Shown here: in pieces, positions 33,965 to 42,892 of the stretch | Position numbering within the stretch: position 1 is the stretch's first letter | How the letters are laid out: the number at the start of each line of letters is the position of its first letter | Source of the DNA: Deltaproteobacteria bacterium | Lineage (GTDB): Bacteria > Myxococcota > Kuafuiibacteriia > Kuafuiibacteriales > Kuafuiibacteriaceae | Length of the DNA: 64,000 nt | Direction: 5' to 3' | Assembly (NCBI GenBank): GCA_020632995.1 | Contig: JACKEN010000007.1 | Span: 276,877 to 340,876 of the forward strand | Program-made: the position numbers and the translations under genes | Notes under the pieces: model-generated | What the model was told of the DNA's origin: nothing | Database searches by the model: none | What the model saw: only the letters and a program-made list of their open reading frames with translations

Positions 33965-34562
33965 AGAGAGCGAGTTCCTCCGGGGAGACATCGGCGTCGA
34001 CGGCCAGGCGGTCGAAGAGGAGAAGGACGAGGCCGAGGTCCAACGCGGCGAAGCGGTCGAGGCCCTCGCCCGCGGCCGGGCCTACCTCGGTCGTGAGTTC
34101 CTCACCTGGCTGTTGTGGATGTCCAACTCGGGCGTCACCATCACCCAGCACGAGGGCGAAGACCTGAGCCTGCTCGTGGTTGGGCAGGTCATCCTGCGCG
34201 GCCTGGCCGGAGATGCAACCGAGCTTGCGGTGAAGGGGCACCTGTCCGCGTACTCGGACGTGGTGCGGAGCGCGATCGACAAGGGCCTCCTGGTCCACCA
34301 GGCGCGCCTGCGGATCCAGTTCGGGGAGCAGGTCTACGAGGTGACCCTCGACGCCGAGCACCTGGACTTCAAGGGCGCCCAGATCCCCAAGGTCCTGTCC
34401 GAGGAGGACGCGGACCAGATCACCGAGCGCCTCTTCCTGTGCGAGCGCCTGGCCGGCCTCGTGGATGCCCTCTGGGGGGCTTTCATGGAGGTCCGGGCCT
34501 CGGGCGAGTGGAAGAAGAAGGCGGTCCCCGGGATCAAGCGCTGGGTCTCCGAGGCGGGTTGA
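33951..34562 (+). CDS. Probable RdgC C-terminal half or partner
   Basis: A protein of 203 residues starting at GTG 33951, 14 nt inside the preceding gene. It begins with an acidic stretch, then LARGRAYLGREFLTWLLWMSN, which resembles the GxxFLTWLW segment found in long RdgC proteins, followed by VTLDAEHLDFKGAQIPK and a C-terminal helix. I take it as the second half of RdgC. Whether both halves are ever made as one chain is unknown. The start codon overlap suggests coupling. Confidence in a relationship to RdgC is moderate. Confidence 0.6.
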   Translation: MSGREESEFLRGDIGVDGQAVEEEKDEAEVQRGEAVEALARGRAYLGREFLTWLLWMSNSGVTITQHEGEDLSLLVVGQVILRGLAGDATELAVKGHLSAYSDVVRSAIDKGLLVHQARLRIQFGEQVYEVTLDAEHLDFKGAQIPKVLSEEDADQITERLFLCERLAGLVDALWGAFMEVRASGEWKKKAVPGIKRWVSEAG

Positions 34563-34598
34563 TCGAACCCTCCCTTCCCGGTCAGGCTCTCACCAGGC

Positions 34599-35174
34599 AT
34601 GAGGCGCCGCGCGAAGATCCTGAGCATCATCGCCGCCGCGACCGCGGTCGCGGGGCTGGGGGCAGGGGTCATCCTCGGTCGCGCGCCCCAGGCGACCCCC
34701 GAGGTCGCCGCCCCCATCGCCGCCGAAGCCGCCATCCCCGCGGCGCCCGGGCCCCACTACTCGCCCTTCGTGGTCCAGATGAGCCACCCGGAGCTCCCGT
34801 TCCACCAGATCTCCTTCAAGGACGTGGGGATGTCGGTGGCCCCCAAGGAGCGGGCGTTCATGTACGAGACCATCGCCCAGTCCCTGGCGGTGGCCCTGGC
34901 CGAGCACCCCCAACAGCCCATGTCCTCCGAGGTCCTGTTCTCGTCTGAGGCAGCCGACCCCAACAGCCACCTGGCCTGCGGGAGCGCCCACATCTACGTC
35001 GACCTCTGGCAGCCCAGCGCCGAGCGCTACGGCTACTCCCTGTGGTCCGGCTGCGGCGAGGACGACCAGTTCCGCTGGCAGGAGGTCGACGGCTCGGTGG
35101 AGCCCCTCGCCCATGACATCGCCGAGGCCCTCCGCCGCGCGGTGCAGTCCAACTGCTTCACCCGGCACTGCTGA
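34599..35174 (+). CDS. Hypothetical protein with N-terminal membrane anchor
   Basis: A protein of 191 residues. The first 30 (MRRRAKILSIIAAATAVAGL and onwards) form a signal/anchor helix, then an Ala/Pro/Glu-rich stretch and a compact domain with four cysteines (ACGSAH, SGCGED, NCFTRHC), consistent with disulphides in the periplasm. I do not recognise the family. It lies 36 nt after the RdgC partner gene, on the same strand, but there is no obvious functional connection. Confidence 0.6.
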   Translation: MRRRAKILSIIAAATAVAGLGAGVILGRAPQATPEVAAPIAAEAAIPAAPGPHYSPFVVQMSHPELPFHQISFKDVGMSVAPKERAFMYETIAQSLAVALAEHPQQPMSSEVLFSSEAADPNSHLACGSAHIYVDLWQPSAERYGYSLWSGCGEDDQFRWQEVDGSVEPLAHDIAEALRRAVQSNCFTRHC

Positions 35175-35181
35175 CCGGCCA

Positions 35182-35211
35182 TTGGGCCGCCGCGCCGCCT
35201 GGGCGTATAGA
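35182..35211 (+). promoter_or_regulatory. Candidate promoter of the dedA-like gene
   Basis: TTGGGC (35182-35187), an 18-nt spacer and TATAGA (35206-35211) resemble a vegetative promoter. The start GTG 35220 is 8 nt after the -10, so the message would be leaderless or nearly so. Confidence 0.45.
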
Positions 35212-35219
35212 CTCCCCAC

Positions 35220-35807
35220 GTGCTCCAGGAAGCGATCCAGAGCTACGGCTACTGGGCCATCCTCGTCGGGACCTTCTTCGAGGGGGAGACCGTCCTCATC
35301 CTCGCGGGCTTCGCCGCGCACCAAGGCTACCTGAGCCTGCCCTGGGTGATGGCGTGCGCGTTCCTCGGGAGCCTCGCCGGCGATCAGCTCTACTTCTACA
35401 TCGGGCGCAAGAAGGGCCGAGCCTACGTCGACGGCAGGCCGCGCTGGGCCTCCGCGGTGGCGCGGGTCGAGGCCCTCCTCGCTCGATGGGACGTCGCGTT
35501 CATCCTCGGCTTCCGGTTCCTCTACGGGCTCCGCACCGTCACCCCCTTCGTACTCGGCGCCTCCCGGGTCTCGCCCGTGCGCTTCCTCGTCCTGAACGCG
35601 GCCGGGGCCGCGGTGTGGGCGGTGGCGGTGGGCGCCCTCGGCTACGTGTTCGGTCAGGGGATCGAGGCGGTGCTCGAGGAGGCGAAGCGCTACGAGGTCG
35701 CGGTCTTCGCCGGGGTCGCGGTGGTGGGGTTGGGGCTGTGGTTCTGGCGCGCCCGGCGGCGCCCGCCGGACCCACCGCCGAGCCCCCCGAGCCCGCCGGT
35801 CAGCTGA
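35220..35807 (+). CDS. DedA/VTT-family membrane protein
   Basis: A protein of 195 residues with the DedA signature: FFEGETVLILAGFAAHQG, then LGSLAGDQLYFYIGRKKG, RFLYGLRTVTPFVLGAS and a final membrane helix pair. DedA proteins are half-transporter-like inner-membrane proteins with roles in lipid scrambling, membrane-potential homeostasis and drug resistance. The conserved F-E-x-x-x-P region here reads FFEGETVLI (no proline), a slight variant. The C-terminus is Pro/Arg-rich. It ends 8 nt inside the convergent topoisomerase-helicase gene. Confidence 0.88.
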   Translation: MLQEAIQSYGYWAILVGTFFEGETVLILAGFAAHQGYLSLPWVMACAFLGSLAGDQLYFYIGRKKGRAYVDGRPRWASAVARVEALLARWDVAFILGFRFLYGLRTVTPFVLGASRVSPVRFLVLNAAGAAVWAVAVGALGYVFGQGIEAVLEEAKRYEVAVFAGVAVVGLGLWFWRARRRPPDPPPSPPSPPVS

Positions 35808-38800
35808 GCCGCCGCACCTGACCCAGCACGTCCTGGCCGTACTTCTCGAGCAGCTTCGGCCCGAACCCGGGGATGGCCAACAGCTCGTCCTCGGTGGCCG
35901 GGCTGAGGGCCGCCACCTGCTCCAGCACCCGGTCGGTGAGGATCCGGAAGGCCGGGACCTTGCGACGCTTGGCCTCGGCCAGGCGCCACGCCTTCAGCCC
36001 AGCCAGGAGCGCAGGGGACACCGCGGGGCCCGGGAAGCGCGGCCCGCGGGCGGCGCGGCCCTTGCGCTTGCCGCCCCGTCGCGCCCCCGAGGGCTCGGAC
36101 TCGCTCACCCGCACCGCCTGGGAGAGCGCGGCCACCGACCGAGAGGCACGGTGCCCGGCCGGGGTGAGGCGCACCCGCCTGAACGCGATGGTGCGCCCGT
36201 CCTTCTCGAAGGTCTCGTCCTCCACCCGCACCAGCTCGGCCCGGGTCAGGGCCCGCAGGAGATCCTCGAAGTCCTTGCGCCCGATGCTGCTGCCGAGCCC
36301 ATCGTACAGCCGCCCCGCCGCCTGGCCGTCCTTGTCCGCCAGCGCGTCCAGGATCCGCTCCAACACCGAGAGCTCCGCGTCCGAGGGGGCGCGGAACGCC
36401 TGCGCCACCCCGCCCTCCGGCGCGCACACGTCGCAGTGCCCGCACGGCGCCCCGTCGTCCGCCCGGTCGCCGAAGTGCTGCACCAGCTGGAGCATGCGGC
36501 AGGTGGCCACCTCGGCGTAGCGCGCCATCCGCTCGAGCTGATCTTGCTTGTGGGCGCGGTGCGCCTCGTAGCGCGCCCGCCACCCCCCGTCGCCCCGGGT
36601 CACCCGCTCCTCGGGGTCGACCTGGGCGCCGCCGTGTATCCACAGCTTCTCGAGCGCCTTGGCGAAGACGTCGGGATCCATCCGCAACCTGTCCTGCAGC
36701 GCCTCCTTCGGGATCGGGGTGTCACCCAGGCGCTTCACGATCTGCTCGAGCACCGACGGCTCCGGGTGGTCGCGATCGAAGAAGAACTGGTGGGTGCGCC
36801 GATCGGCGAAGGAGTGCAGGAGCACCGCCCGCGACGGCAACCCGTCGCGCCCCGCGCGTCCGATCTCTTGATAGTAGCCCTCGACGCTCGCGGGGAGCGC
36901 GGTGTGGACCACCGTGCGCACGTTCGGCTTGTCGATGCCCATGCCGAACGCGATCGTGGCCACCACCACCCGGGCGCGGTCGGCGAGGAAGTCCGCCTGG
37001 GCCCGGTCGCGCGCGTCGGCCCCGAGCCCCGCGTGATAGAGCACGGTCGGCACCTGGGCCGAGAGCACGTCGGCCATGGCCTCGGCCTCCTTGCGGGTCG
37101 GCGCGTAGACGATGGCGGGCAGCCGCTCCGGGTCGGCCAACAGGGCCGAGACCTTGTCCGCGCGATCCGGGAGGGAGACCTCGACCACCTCGACCGCGAT
37201 GTTGGTGCGCCGGAACCCGTGGATGAAGCGCTTGGCCCCCTTCACCCCGAGCTGGGTCAGGATGTCCTCCTGGACCTGCGGCGTCGCCGTCGCGGTGAGC
37301 GCCACCACCGGCGCGTCGCCCAGCTGCGGCAGCCGCTCCCGCAGCATGCGGTAGTCGGGCCGGAAGTCGTGACCCCAGTGCGAGATGCAGTGCGCCTCGT
37401 CGACCGCCACCAACGTCGGCGGCCGCTTGGCCAGCAGCTGCGTGAAGCCGGGGATCCCGAGGCGCTCGGGGGCGATGAACAGGAAGTCCAGCTCGCCCTT
37501 CAGGTACGCGCGGCACGCCTCGCGTGACGCGTCCCGGCCCCGCCCCGAGTGGATCCGCTCCGCCGCCAGCCCCCGGGCCTGGAGCTTCGCCACCTGGTCC
37601 TCCATCAGCGCGATGAGCGGGCTCACCACGACCGTCGTCCCGCCCCGAGCCAGCCCCGGCAGCTGATAGCAGAGCGACTTGCCCGCCCCGGTCGGCATCA
37701 CGAGGAGCGCAGGCTGGCCTTCGGTGACCGCCCGACAGACCGCCTCCTGGTTGGGGCGGAAGGCGTCGAACCCGAACGCGCTCCGCAGGATGCCTTTCAG
37801 ATCGCCCCGCGGCACCACGGGCCGCTCCGGCGCCCCGCCAACAGACATCGCGGGTACGTCGGCGGCTCGAGCCCCGCCCCCACGGGACCCGGCCGAGAAG
37901 AGCGGCCCCTCGTTCCGGCTCCTGGCGCCGGCGCGCGCCGCCCGTGCCTCGCCTCGACCTCGACCCACGGGAGCCTCGGCCGCATCCCAGCCTGCGCCGC
38001 GCGGCGGATCCCGCGGGACCACCGCCGGGCGCACCACCCAGCGCGGGTCCGTGTCGGCGCGGCCACCGTCGCGCGGCACCTCCGGCAGATCAGCCTCGGA
38101 CCCCGACGGCCCCCAACCCCCCTCGGCCTCGGGCCCCGGCCCGCCCTGGAGCACCGAGGCCCACCACCCGTCGTCGTCCGGCGCCTCCGGTGCGCTCGGG
38201 GGCTCTGGATCGAGCAGCGCGGCGACCGAGCCTCGTCTGGAGCCCCGCTCGCCATGCGCCTCATGAGACGACGCCTCGCCGCGGGCCGCACCGCCCAGGA
38301 GCAACTCACCCTGCATCTCGCCCCGCCCCTCTCCGCGGGCCCCCGACCCGCTGCGCGCCCGACTCACCGGAGCCCTCCGGTCCGCCCCGACGCCGCCACC
38401 GCCGAGCACCTCGTTGGTCTGGGCCCGCGGGTCGACTCCGCCACGGGCATCGGCGCCGCGGGCCTCGCTCGCCCGGTACCTCCGGTCGGCCGCGGGCGCT
38501 CGGGAGGCACCGGACCCCCGCCCCGCGTCGACCGCACCACCACGCGCCTCGGACCCACCGCGCGCCCCCTCTCGAGCACGGGCCACCGCGCCCCCCAGCG
38601 CCCGCCCGGGCGGCGTGTCCGCCACCTCACCGAGCAGCCGGCGCACGAAGTCCTCGATGTCGCCCATGAACCCCGCGAGCCCGTCGGCCCGCTGGGCGAT
38701 GCGCTCGAGGCGCTGCTCCCACGCCCCGGTGAGGGCGGGGCTCTTCACCTCGGGGTGCACCAGCCCCACCAGCCGGATCCCCTTGTCGGTCGCCCGCAGC

Positions 38801-40458
38801 GCCTTCTTCTGGCGCTCCACGTAGCCCCGCTGGATCAGGGTCTCGATGATCGCGGCCCGGGTCGCCGGGGTGCCCAGGCCGCACTCCCGCATCGCCCGGG
38901 ACAGCTCCCGATCCTCGACCGCGCGCCCCGCCGACTCCATCGCCCCGAGGAGGGTGGCGTCGCTGTGCGGCTTGGGCGGTCGCGTCTGCTTCTTCTCGAC
39001 CTTCGCGCCGACCACCTCGGCAGGCTGGCCTGCCGCGAGCCCCGGCGGGAGCAAGATATCCTGCGAATCGCCTCGGGGCGAGGGCGGGTCGAGGACCTTC
39101 CAGCCCTCCTGCTCCACCGAGCGCCCGGTGCTCCGGTAGCGATCCACCTCGGGCCCGGTCTCGATCGCCGTCTCGACCGTGGTCACCCGCCACCGGTGCT
39201 CCTCGTGCCAGGCCTGCAACAGGCGCCGGCACACCAGGTCGTAGATGCGCGCCTCGTCCCGCGAGAGCCGCTCGAGGTTGGGCGGGGTGACGGTGGGGAT
39301 GATCGCGTGGTGGTCCCCCACCTCGTTGTCATCCACGTAGCGCTTGCCGAGCGGTGCCACCCCGGTGCCCGGGGCCAGCTTGTCGGCGTAGGGCCCGCTC
39401 ATCGCCGCCACCACCTTGGGCAGCTCCGCCGCCGCCTCGGTGGACAGGTGCCGGCTGTCGGTCCGCGGATAGCTCAGGATCTTGTGGCGCTCGTAGAGGG
39501 CCTGGGCCAGCTCCAGGGTCTTCTTCGCCGAGTAGCCGTAGAGCCGGTTGGCGTGCCGCTGCAGCTCGGTGAGGTCGTACAACAGCGGCGGCGGCATCCG
39601 CTTGGTCTCGGCGTCGACCCGCGCCACCCGCGCCCCGTCGGGCCGCCCGCGGGCCGCCTCCGCCCGCTGCAGGATGGCCTGCGCCTCGGCTCCGTCGGCG
39701 GGCAGCCTCGTCAGCGGCCCGCTCTCACCATCCGCCTTCTTCTCGGCCTCGGTCCGCTCCCGGAACCACACCCCCGGGTAGCGGCCCCGCCCCGCGTCGA
39801 AGGTTGCGTGCACCTCGAGGTAGTCCTCGGGGACGAAGCTCCGGATCGCCTCCTCCCGCTCCACCAGCATGGCCAAGGTCGGGGTCTGGACCCGCCCCAC
39901 CGAGAGGGTCTCGCCGTGCGCGAGGCTGTAGGCCCGGGACAGGTTCATGCCCACCAGCCAGTCCGCGCGGCTGCGGCCCTTCGCCGCGTCGGCCAGCGGG
40001 TCGAGCTCGGCCCCGTCCCGCAGCCGCTGGAAGCCCTGCCGGATCGCGGCCGGGGTGAGGGACGAGATCCACAGGCGCTTCACCGGCGCCCGCGCCCCCG
40101 CCCTCTCGTAGACGTAGCGGAAGATCAGCTCCCCCTCGCGCCCCGCGTCGGTCGCCGCCACCACCTGCGTGGTCTCCCGGTCCTTCAGGAGGCGCTCCAC
40201 CACCTTGTATTGGTCGCGGGTCCGCCCGAGCACCTTCAGGGGCCAGCTGTCGGGGAGCATGGGGAGGTGGGCCCAGCTCCACTTCTTCCACTCCGCCCGC
40301 ACCTCGTGGGGCTCGGGCAGCGCGACCAGGTGCCCGATCGCCCACGTCACCCGGTACCCATCGCCCTCGAGGTAGCCGTCGCGGGTCCGGGTCGCACCGA
40401 GGACCTGGGCCAGGTCCCGGGCCACGGAGGGTTTCTCGGCGATGACCAGGGTGCTCAT
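35800..40458 (-). CDS. Fused type IA topoisomerase III - RecQ helicase (1552 residues)
   Basis: One uninterrupted frame encodes two complete DNA enzymes. Residues about 1-620 are topoisomerase III: TOPRIM start MSTLVIAEKPSVARDLAQVL, AATDAGREGEL, SVGRVQTPTLAMLVERE, and catalytic Tyr330 in SYPRTDSRHL (E. coli TopB uses Tyr328). Residues about 620-880 are a low-complexity Gly/Arg/Ala-rich linker. Residues about 884-1552 are RecQ: Walker A MPTGAGKS (Lys927), DEAH 1020-1023, ATIAFGMGIDKPNVR, QEIGRAGRDG, an RQC zinc site (C, then CGHCDVC) and a C-terminal HRDC-like helical hairpin. Top3 and RecQ normally act together as separate proteins to dissolve double Holliday junctions. Here they are one chain. 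Start ATG 40458; no neighbouring gene is coupled. Confidence 0.93.
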   Translation of the reverse strand: MSTLVIAEKPSVARDLAQVLGATRTRDGYLEGDGYRVTWAIGHLVALPEPHEVRAEWKKWSWAHLPMLPDSWPLKVLGRTRDQYKVVERLLKDRETTQVVAATDAGREGELIFRYVYERAGARAPVKRLWISSLTPAAIRQGFQRLRDGAELDPLADAAKGRSRADWLVGMNLSRAYSLAHGETLSVGRVQTPTLAMLVEREEAIRSFVPEDYLEVHATFDAGRGRYPGVWFRERTEAEKKADGESGPLTRLPADGAEAQAILQRAEAARGRPDGARVARVDAETKRMPPPLLYDLTELQRHANRLYGYSAKKTLELAQALYERHKILSYPRTDSRHLSTEAAAELPKVVAAMSGPYADKLAPGTGVAPLGKRYVDDNEVGDHHAIIPTVTPPNLERLSRDEARIYDLVCRRLLQAWHEEHRWRVTTVETAIETGPEVDRYRSTGRSVEQEGWKVLDPPSPRGDSQDILLPPGLAAGQPAEVVGAKVEKKQTRPPKPHSDATLLGAMESAGRAVEDRELSRAMRECGLGTPATRAAIIETLIQRGYVERQKKALRATDKGIRLVGLVHPEVKSPALTGAWEQRLERIAQRADGLAGFMGDIEDFVRRLLGEVADTPPGRALGGAVARAREGARGGSEARGGAVDAGRGSGASRAPAADRRYRASEARGADARGGVDPRAQTNEVLGGGGVGADRRAPVSRARSGSGARGEGRGEMQGELLLGGAARGEASSHEAHGERGSRRGSVAALLDPEPPSAPEAPDDDGWWASVLQGGPGPEAEGGWGPSGSEADLPEVPRDGGRADTDPRWVVRPAVVPRDPPRGAGWDAAEAPVGRGRGEARAARAGARSRNEGPLFSAGSRGGGARAADVPAMSVGGAPERPVVPRGDLKGILRSAFGFDAFRPNQEAVCRAVTEGQPALLVMPTGAGKSLCYQLPGLARGGTTVVVSPLIALMEDQVAKLQARGLAAERIHSGRGRDASREACRAYLKGELDFLFIAPERLGIPGFTQLLAKRPPTLVAVDEAHCISHWGHDFRPDYRMLRERLPQLGDAPVVALTATATPQVQEDILTQLGVKGAKRFIHGFRRTNIAVEVVEVSLPDRADKVSALLADPERLPAIVYAPTRKEAEAMADVLSAQVPTVLYHAGLGADARDRAQADFLADRARVVVATIAFGMGIDKPNVRTVVHTALPASVEGYYQEIGRAGRDGLPSRAVLLHSFADRRTHQFFFDRDHPEPSVLEQIVKRLGDTPIPKEALQDRLRMDPDVFAKALEKLWIHGGAQVDPEERVTRGDGGWRARYEAHRAHKQDQLERMARYAEVATCRMLQLVQHFGDRADDGAPCGHCDVCAPEGGVAQAFRAPSDAELSVLERILDALADKDGQAAGRLYDGLGSSIGRKDFEDLLRALTRAELVRVEDETFEKDGRTIAFRRVRLTPAGHRASRSVAALSQAVRVSESEPSGARRGGKRKGRAARGPRFPGPAVSPALLAGLKAWRLAEAKRRKVPAFRILTDRVLEQVAALSPATEDELLAIPGFGPKLLEKYGQDVLGQVRRLS

Positions 40459-40578
40459 GAGGGGCGCAACCGATCCTGCTCATCCGTACCGTGTTCAGGC
40501 CCCCGGTGTCGAGCCCCGGGGCGCGCTGCAACGATTTTCGGGGAGCGGCGCCCTCGGCCCGCCGCGGGATCGACCGCC

Positions 40579-41703
40579 TCAGGCGGGGCCGGCCTGCAGG
40601 AGCGCTTGCAGCTGAGCCCGATCCGCCGACGCGGGGAGGGCGCGGAACAGGGCGTCTCGGAGCCAGCACAGCCACGGCGTGGACCACTGGGCCACCGCGC
40701 CCAGGCGCAGGGAGTTGCGGGCCACCCCGGCCACCCGGGCGGCGCGCCGCTGGCGGTAGACCGCCACCGCCTCTGGCGTCGGCCCGGCGTCCCGGAGCGC
40801 CTCCGCCAGCACGAACCCGTCCTCGATCGCCATCCCCGCCCCCTGACCCATGTTCGGGGTCATCGCGTGGGCCGCGTCGCCGAGCAGCGCCACCCGCCCC
40901 CGCCCGAAGTCATGGCGGGGCAGGTGGTCGATGTCGTGGTGCAAGATCTCCTGCGCCTCGCCGAGGCGGGCGAGGGCGGCCGGCGCGTGGCCGCCGAAGC
41001 TCGCGAAGCGAGCGCGCAGCGCCTCCGCCGACACCGGCTCGCCCGGCGTGCCGGCGGGCGCGTCGGCGACCAGGAACATGTAGAGCTGCCCCGCGCCCAG
41101 CGGCACCAGACCCACGCGCTGGCCCCGGCCCCACATCTCCACCGGGTGCGGGACGCCGGGGTCGGGCACCACCGCGCGCCAGCAGGTGTAGCCCGCGTAG
41201 GCGCGCTCCGGCGCGCCGAAGGCCAGCTTGCGGATCTGGGAGCCGATGCCGTCGGCCCCCACCACGAGCCTGGCCCGGAGCACCTCGCCCGAGCTCAGGC
41301 TGCACTCCACCGCGTCGGTCTCCTCCCGGAGCGCCTCCACCGTGGTGCCCGCGTAGAGCGAGACCCCGCTCACCCCATCCTGCAAGGCCTCATGCAGCGC
41401 GTGTCGGTGCACCGCGACCGGGGCCGGGAGCCCCGGGAGGGCCACGCTGGTCCGCCGCAGGGTGCGCCCGGTGCGGTCCGAGATCTCCATCTCGTCCACC
41501 GCGCGGCCCCGGGCCGCCACCGCCGACCCCAGCTCCAGGGCATCGAGGCAGGCCATGGCGTTGCCGCCCAGCACGATGCCCGCCCCCGCGGCCGAGGGCC
41601 GTGCCGCCCGCTCCACCAACGCCACCGAGGCACCACCGCGGGCCAGGCTCCGCGCCGCCGTGAGGCCGCCGATGCCTGCGCCCACCATCAAGACGTCCAA
41701 CAT
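40579..41703 (-). CDS. FAD-dependent monooxygenase (PHBH-fold)
   Basis: A protein of 374 residues from ATG 41703 (an ATG at 41709 would add two residues). The N-terminal FAD motif is LMVGAGIGGLTAARSL, then LVVGADGIGSQIRK (the DG motif) and GRVALLGDAAHAMTPNMGQG (GD motif). These are the hallmarks of class A flavin monooxygenases that hydroxylate aromatic or related small molecules with NAD(P)H. No signal peptide. The start lies directly after a palindromic operator and a -10/-35 set, and the TetR regulator is just upstream on the same strand, so the enzyme is probably induced by its substrate. Confidence 0.9.
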   Translation of the reverse strand: MLDVLMVGAGIGGLTAARSLARGGASVALVERAARPSAAGAGIVLGGNAMACLDALELGSAVAARGRAVDEMEISDRTGRTLRRTSVALPGLPAPVAVHRHALHEALQDGVSGVSLYAGTTVEALREETDAVECSLSSGEVLRARLVVGADGIGSQIRKLAFGAPERAYAGYTCWRAVVPDPGVPHPVEMWGRGQRVGLVPLGAGQLYMFLVADAPAGTPGEPVSAEALRARFASFGGHAPAALARLGEAQEILHHDIDHLPRHDFGRGRVALLGDAAHAMTPNMGQGAGMAIEDGFVLAEALRDAGPTPEAVAVYRQRRAARVAGVARNSLRLGAVAQWSTPWLCWLRDALFRALPASADRAQLQALLQAGPA

Positions 41704-41709
41704 GACCAT

Positions 41710-41739
41710 CGAATACGTTCAATGAACGTATTCAGTCAA
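41710..41739 (-). promoter_or_regulatory. TetR operator overlapping the monooxygenase promoter
   Basis: Arms GAATACGTTC (41711-41720) and GAACGTATTC (41724-41733), with a 3-nt spacer, form a perfect inverted repeat. On the minus strand TTGACT (41739-41734) and TATTCG (41715-41710), 18 nt apart, are good -35 and -10 boxes that the repeat covers. Predicted transcription begins at about ATG 41703. A repressor binding here would block RNA polymerase; the adjacent TetR protein is the obvious candidate. Confidence 0.7.
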
Positions 41740-41763
41740 TACCGAGTCGACGCGTGACGAAGC

Positions 41764-42363
41764 TCACCCGGCCGGCGGCCGGAGCCGAGCCCGCAGGAGC
41801 GCGTCGAGGAGCGCCACCTGCTCATCCAACGGCAGCGGCACCGCCTGGAGCCCCATCAGGAGCACCAGGTAGTAGTCCGCCCAGTAGCCGAGCACCCCGA
41901 CCTGGCTCGCGAGCGCCGGCTCGAGCGCCCCCGCCGCCGCAGCAACGCCGAGCTCCTGACCGAGCCAGGCGAAGTGGCGCTCGATCTGCTCCCGGAGCGG
42001 CTCGGTCGCGGGCCCCTCCATGAAGGTGGCCTCCCGCACCAGGGCGCGCGACAGGCTCGGGTTCCGGCCGTAGTAGCGGTAGAGGCGCTCGCTCACGTGG
42101 AGCAGGCGAGCCAGGAGATCACCGTCGGGCAGGGTCTGCAAGGCTTCCTGCATCACCTCCTCGATCGCCTCGTGGAAGGACGCCGCCACCAGGGCGCTCT
42201 TGTCCGGGAAGTGCGCCATCACCGTGCCGGCGGAGACCCCCGCCCGCTCCGCCACGGTGGCGATGGTGGTGCCGTCGTAGCCCAGGGCCTCGAAGGTGGC
42301 GCGGGCCGCCTCCAGCACCCTGGCCCGGGTCCGGGCCTTCTGCTCTGCACGTCGGGTCGCCAC
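41764..42363 (-). CDS. TetR-family transcriptional regulator
   Basis: A protein of 199 residues with GTG start at 42363. The N-terminal helix-turn-helix (about residues 8-58) reads ARVLEAARATFEALGYDGTT, then VAERAGVSAGTVMAHFPDKSAL. The rest is an all-helical ligand and dimerisation domain. It should repress the flavin monooxygenase gene through the palindrome 54 nt downstream, with the monooxygenase substrate, or a related compound, as likely inducer. The ligand is not predictable from sequence. Confidence 0.9.
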   Translation of the reverse strand: MATRRAEQKARTRARVLEAARATFEALGYDGTTIATVAERAGVSAGTVMAHFPDKSALVAASFHEAIEEVMQEALQTLPDGDLLARLLHVSERLYRYYGRNPSLSRALVREATFMEGPATEPLREQIERHFAWLGQELGVAAAAGALEPALASQVGVLGYWADYYLVLLMGLQAVPLPLDEQVALLDALLRARLRPPAG

Positions 42364-42892
42364 GTCGCCTCAGGGCTCTCCGGTTTCGCAGGCACACTTG
42401 CATGAGCGGACCGGCTCGGCCATACCGTTCGGCCAGCGCGCGAGCTCCGCGATCATGAAGGCCTTTGTGACACCTGCGCCCTCATGGTGCCAGAGGAAAG
42501 TTCCGCGGCGCTCGGCAGAGGCGCCGCGAGGAGCTTCACAGATCACCCGCGCCCTTCCAAATGGGTGAGAGGGCAAGCCATTGCGCGAGTAAACCCGCCT
42601 TGCATTTTTCCTCCGAGAAAAGCGCTCGCCCCTCAGCGAGCGCGATCGCGCGCACGCAACGCAGGCCAAGCGCTATCCGCGCCTATTTCATTTCTTCCGG
42701 ATATCACCTGCGATGTGTTTGTTGGCAACCCTGAACAGCCCGCGGATTCTCCCGCTCGGGATCGTCCACCCCCGGCCAGCGCCGCCCACCTCTACCTCCG
42801 AATACACACCTTGATTCGCAAGCGCGCTTGCTCATCATGAATGTCGACACCAACACTCCCAATTCAACGTGCCCGCCCCCGAAGGAGAGCCC
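42364..42892. other. Intergenic region with hairpin, palindrome and small ORFs
   Basis: This 529-nt gap has a lower GC content than its surroundings. It holds a hairpin with 8-bp arms GCGCTCGC (42622-42629) and GCGAGCGC (42636-42643). Read on the minus strand it is followed by TTTTC, like an intrinsic terminator. The perfect palindrome GCAAGCGCGCTTGC (42818-42831) lies 62-75 nt upstream of the HDO gene. A 99-codon minus frame (42370-42669) ends CKCACETGEP but has no clear ribosome site and no recognised family. I regard it as unproven. Confidence 0.5.

Noticed and set aside
37549..41757. A 1402-codon plus-strand open frame opposite the topoisomerase-RecQ gene
   Set aside because: It runs antisense to three well-supported minus-strand genes and is rich in Pro, Arg, His and Gly with no domain; long antisense frames are normal in very GC-rich DNA.
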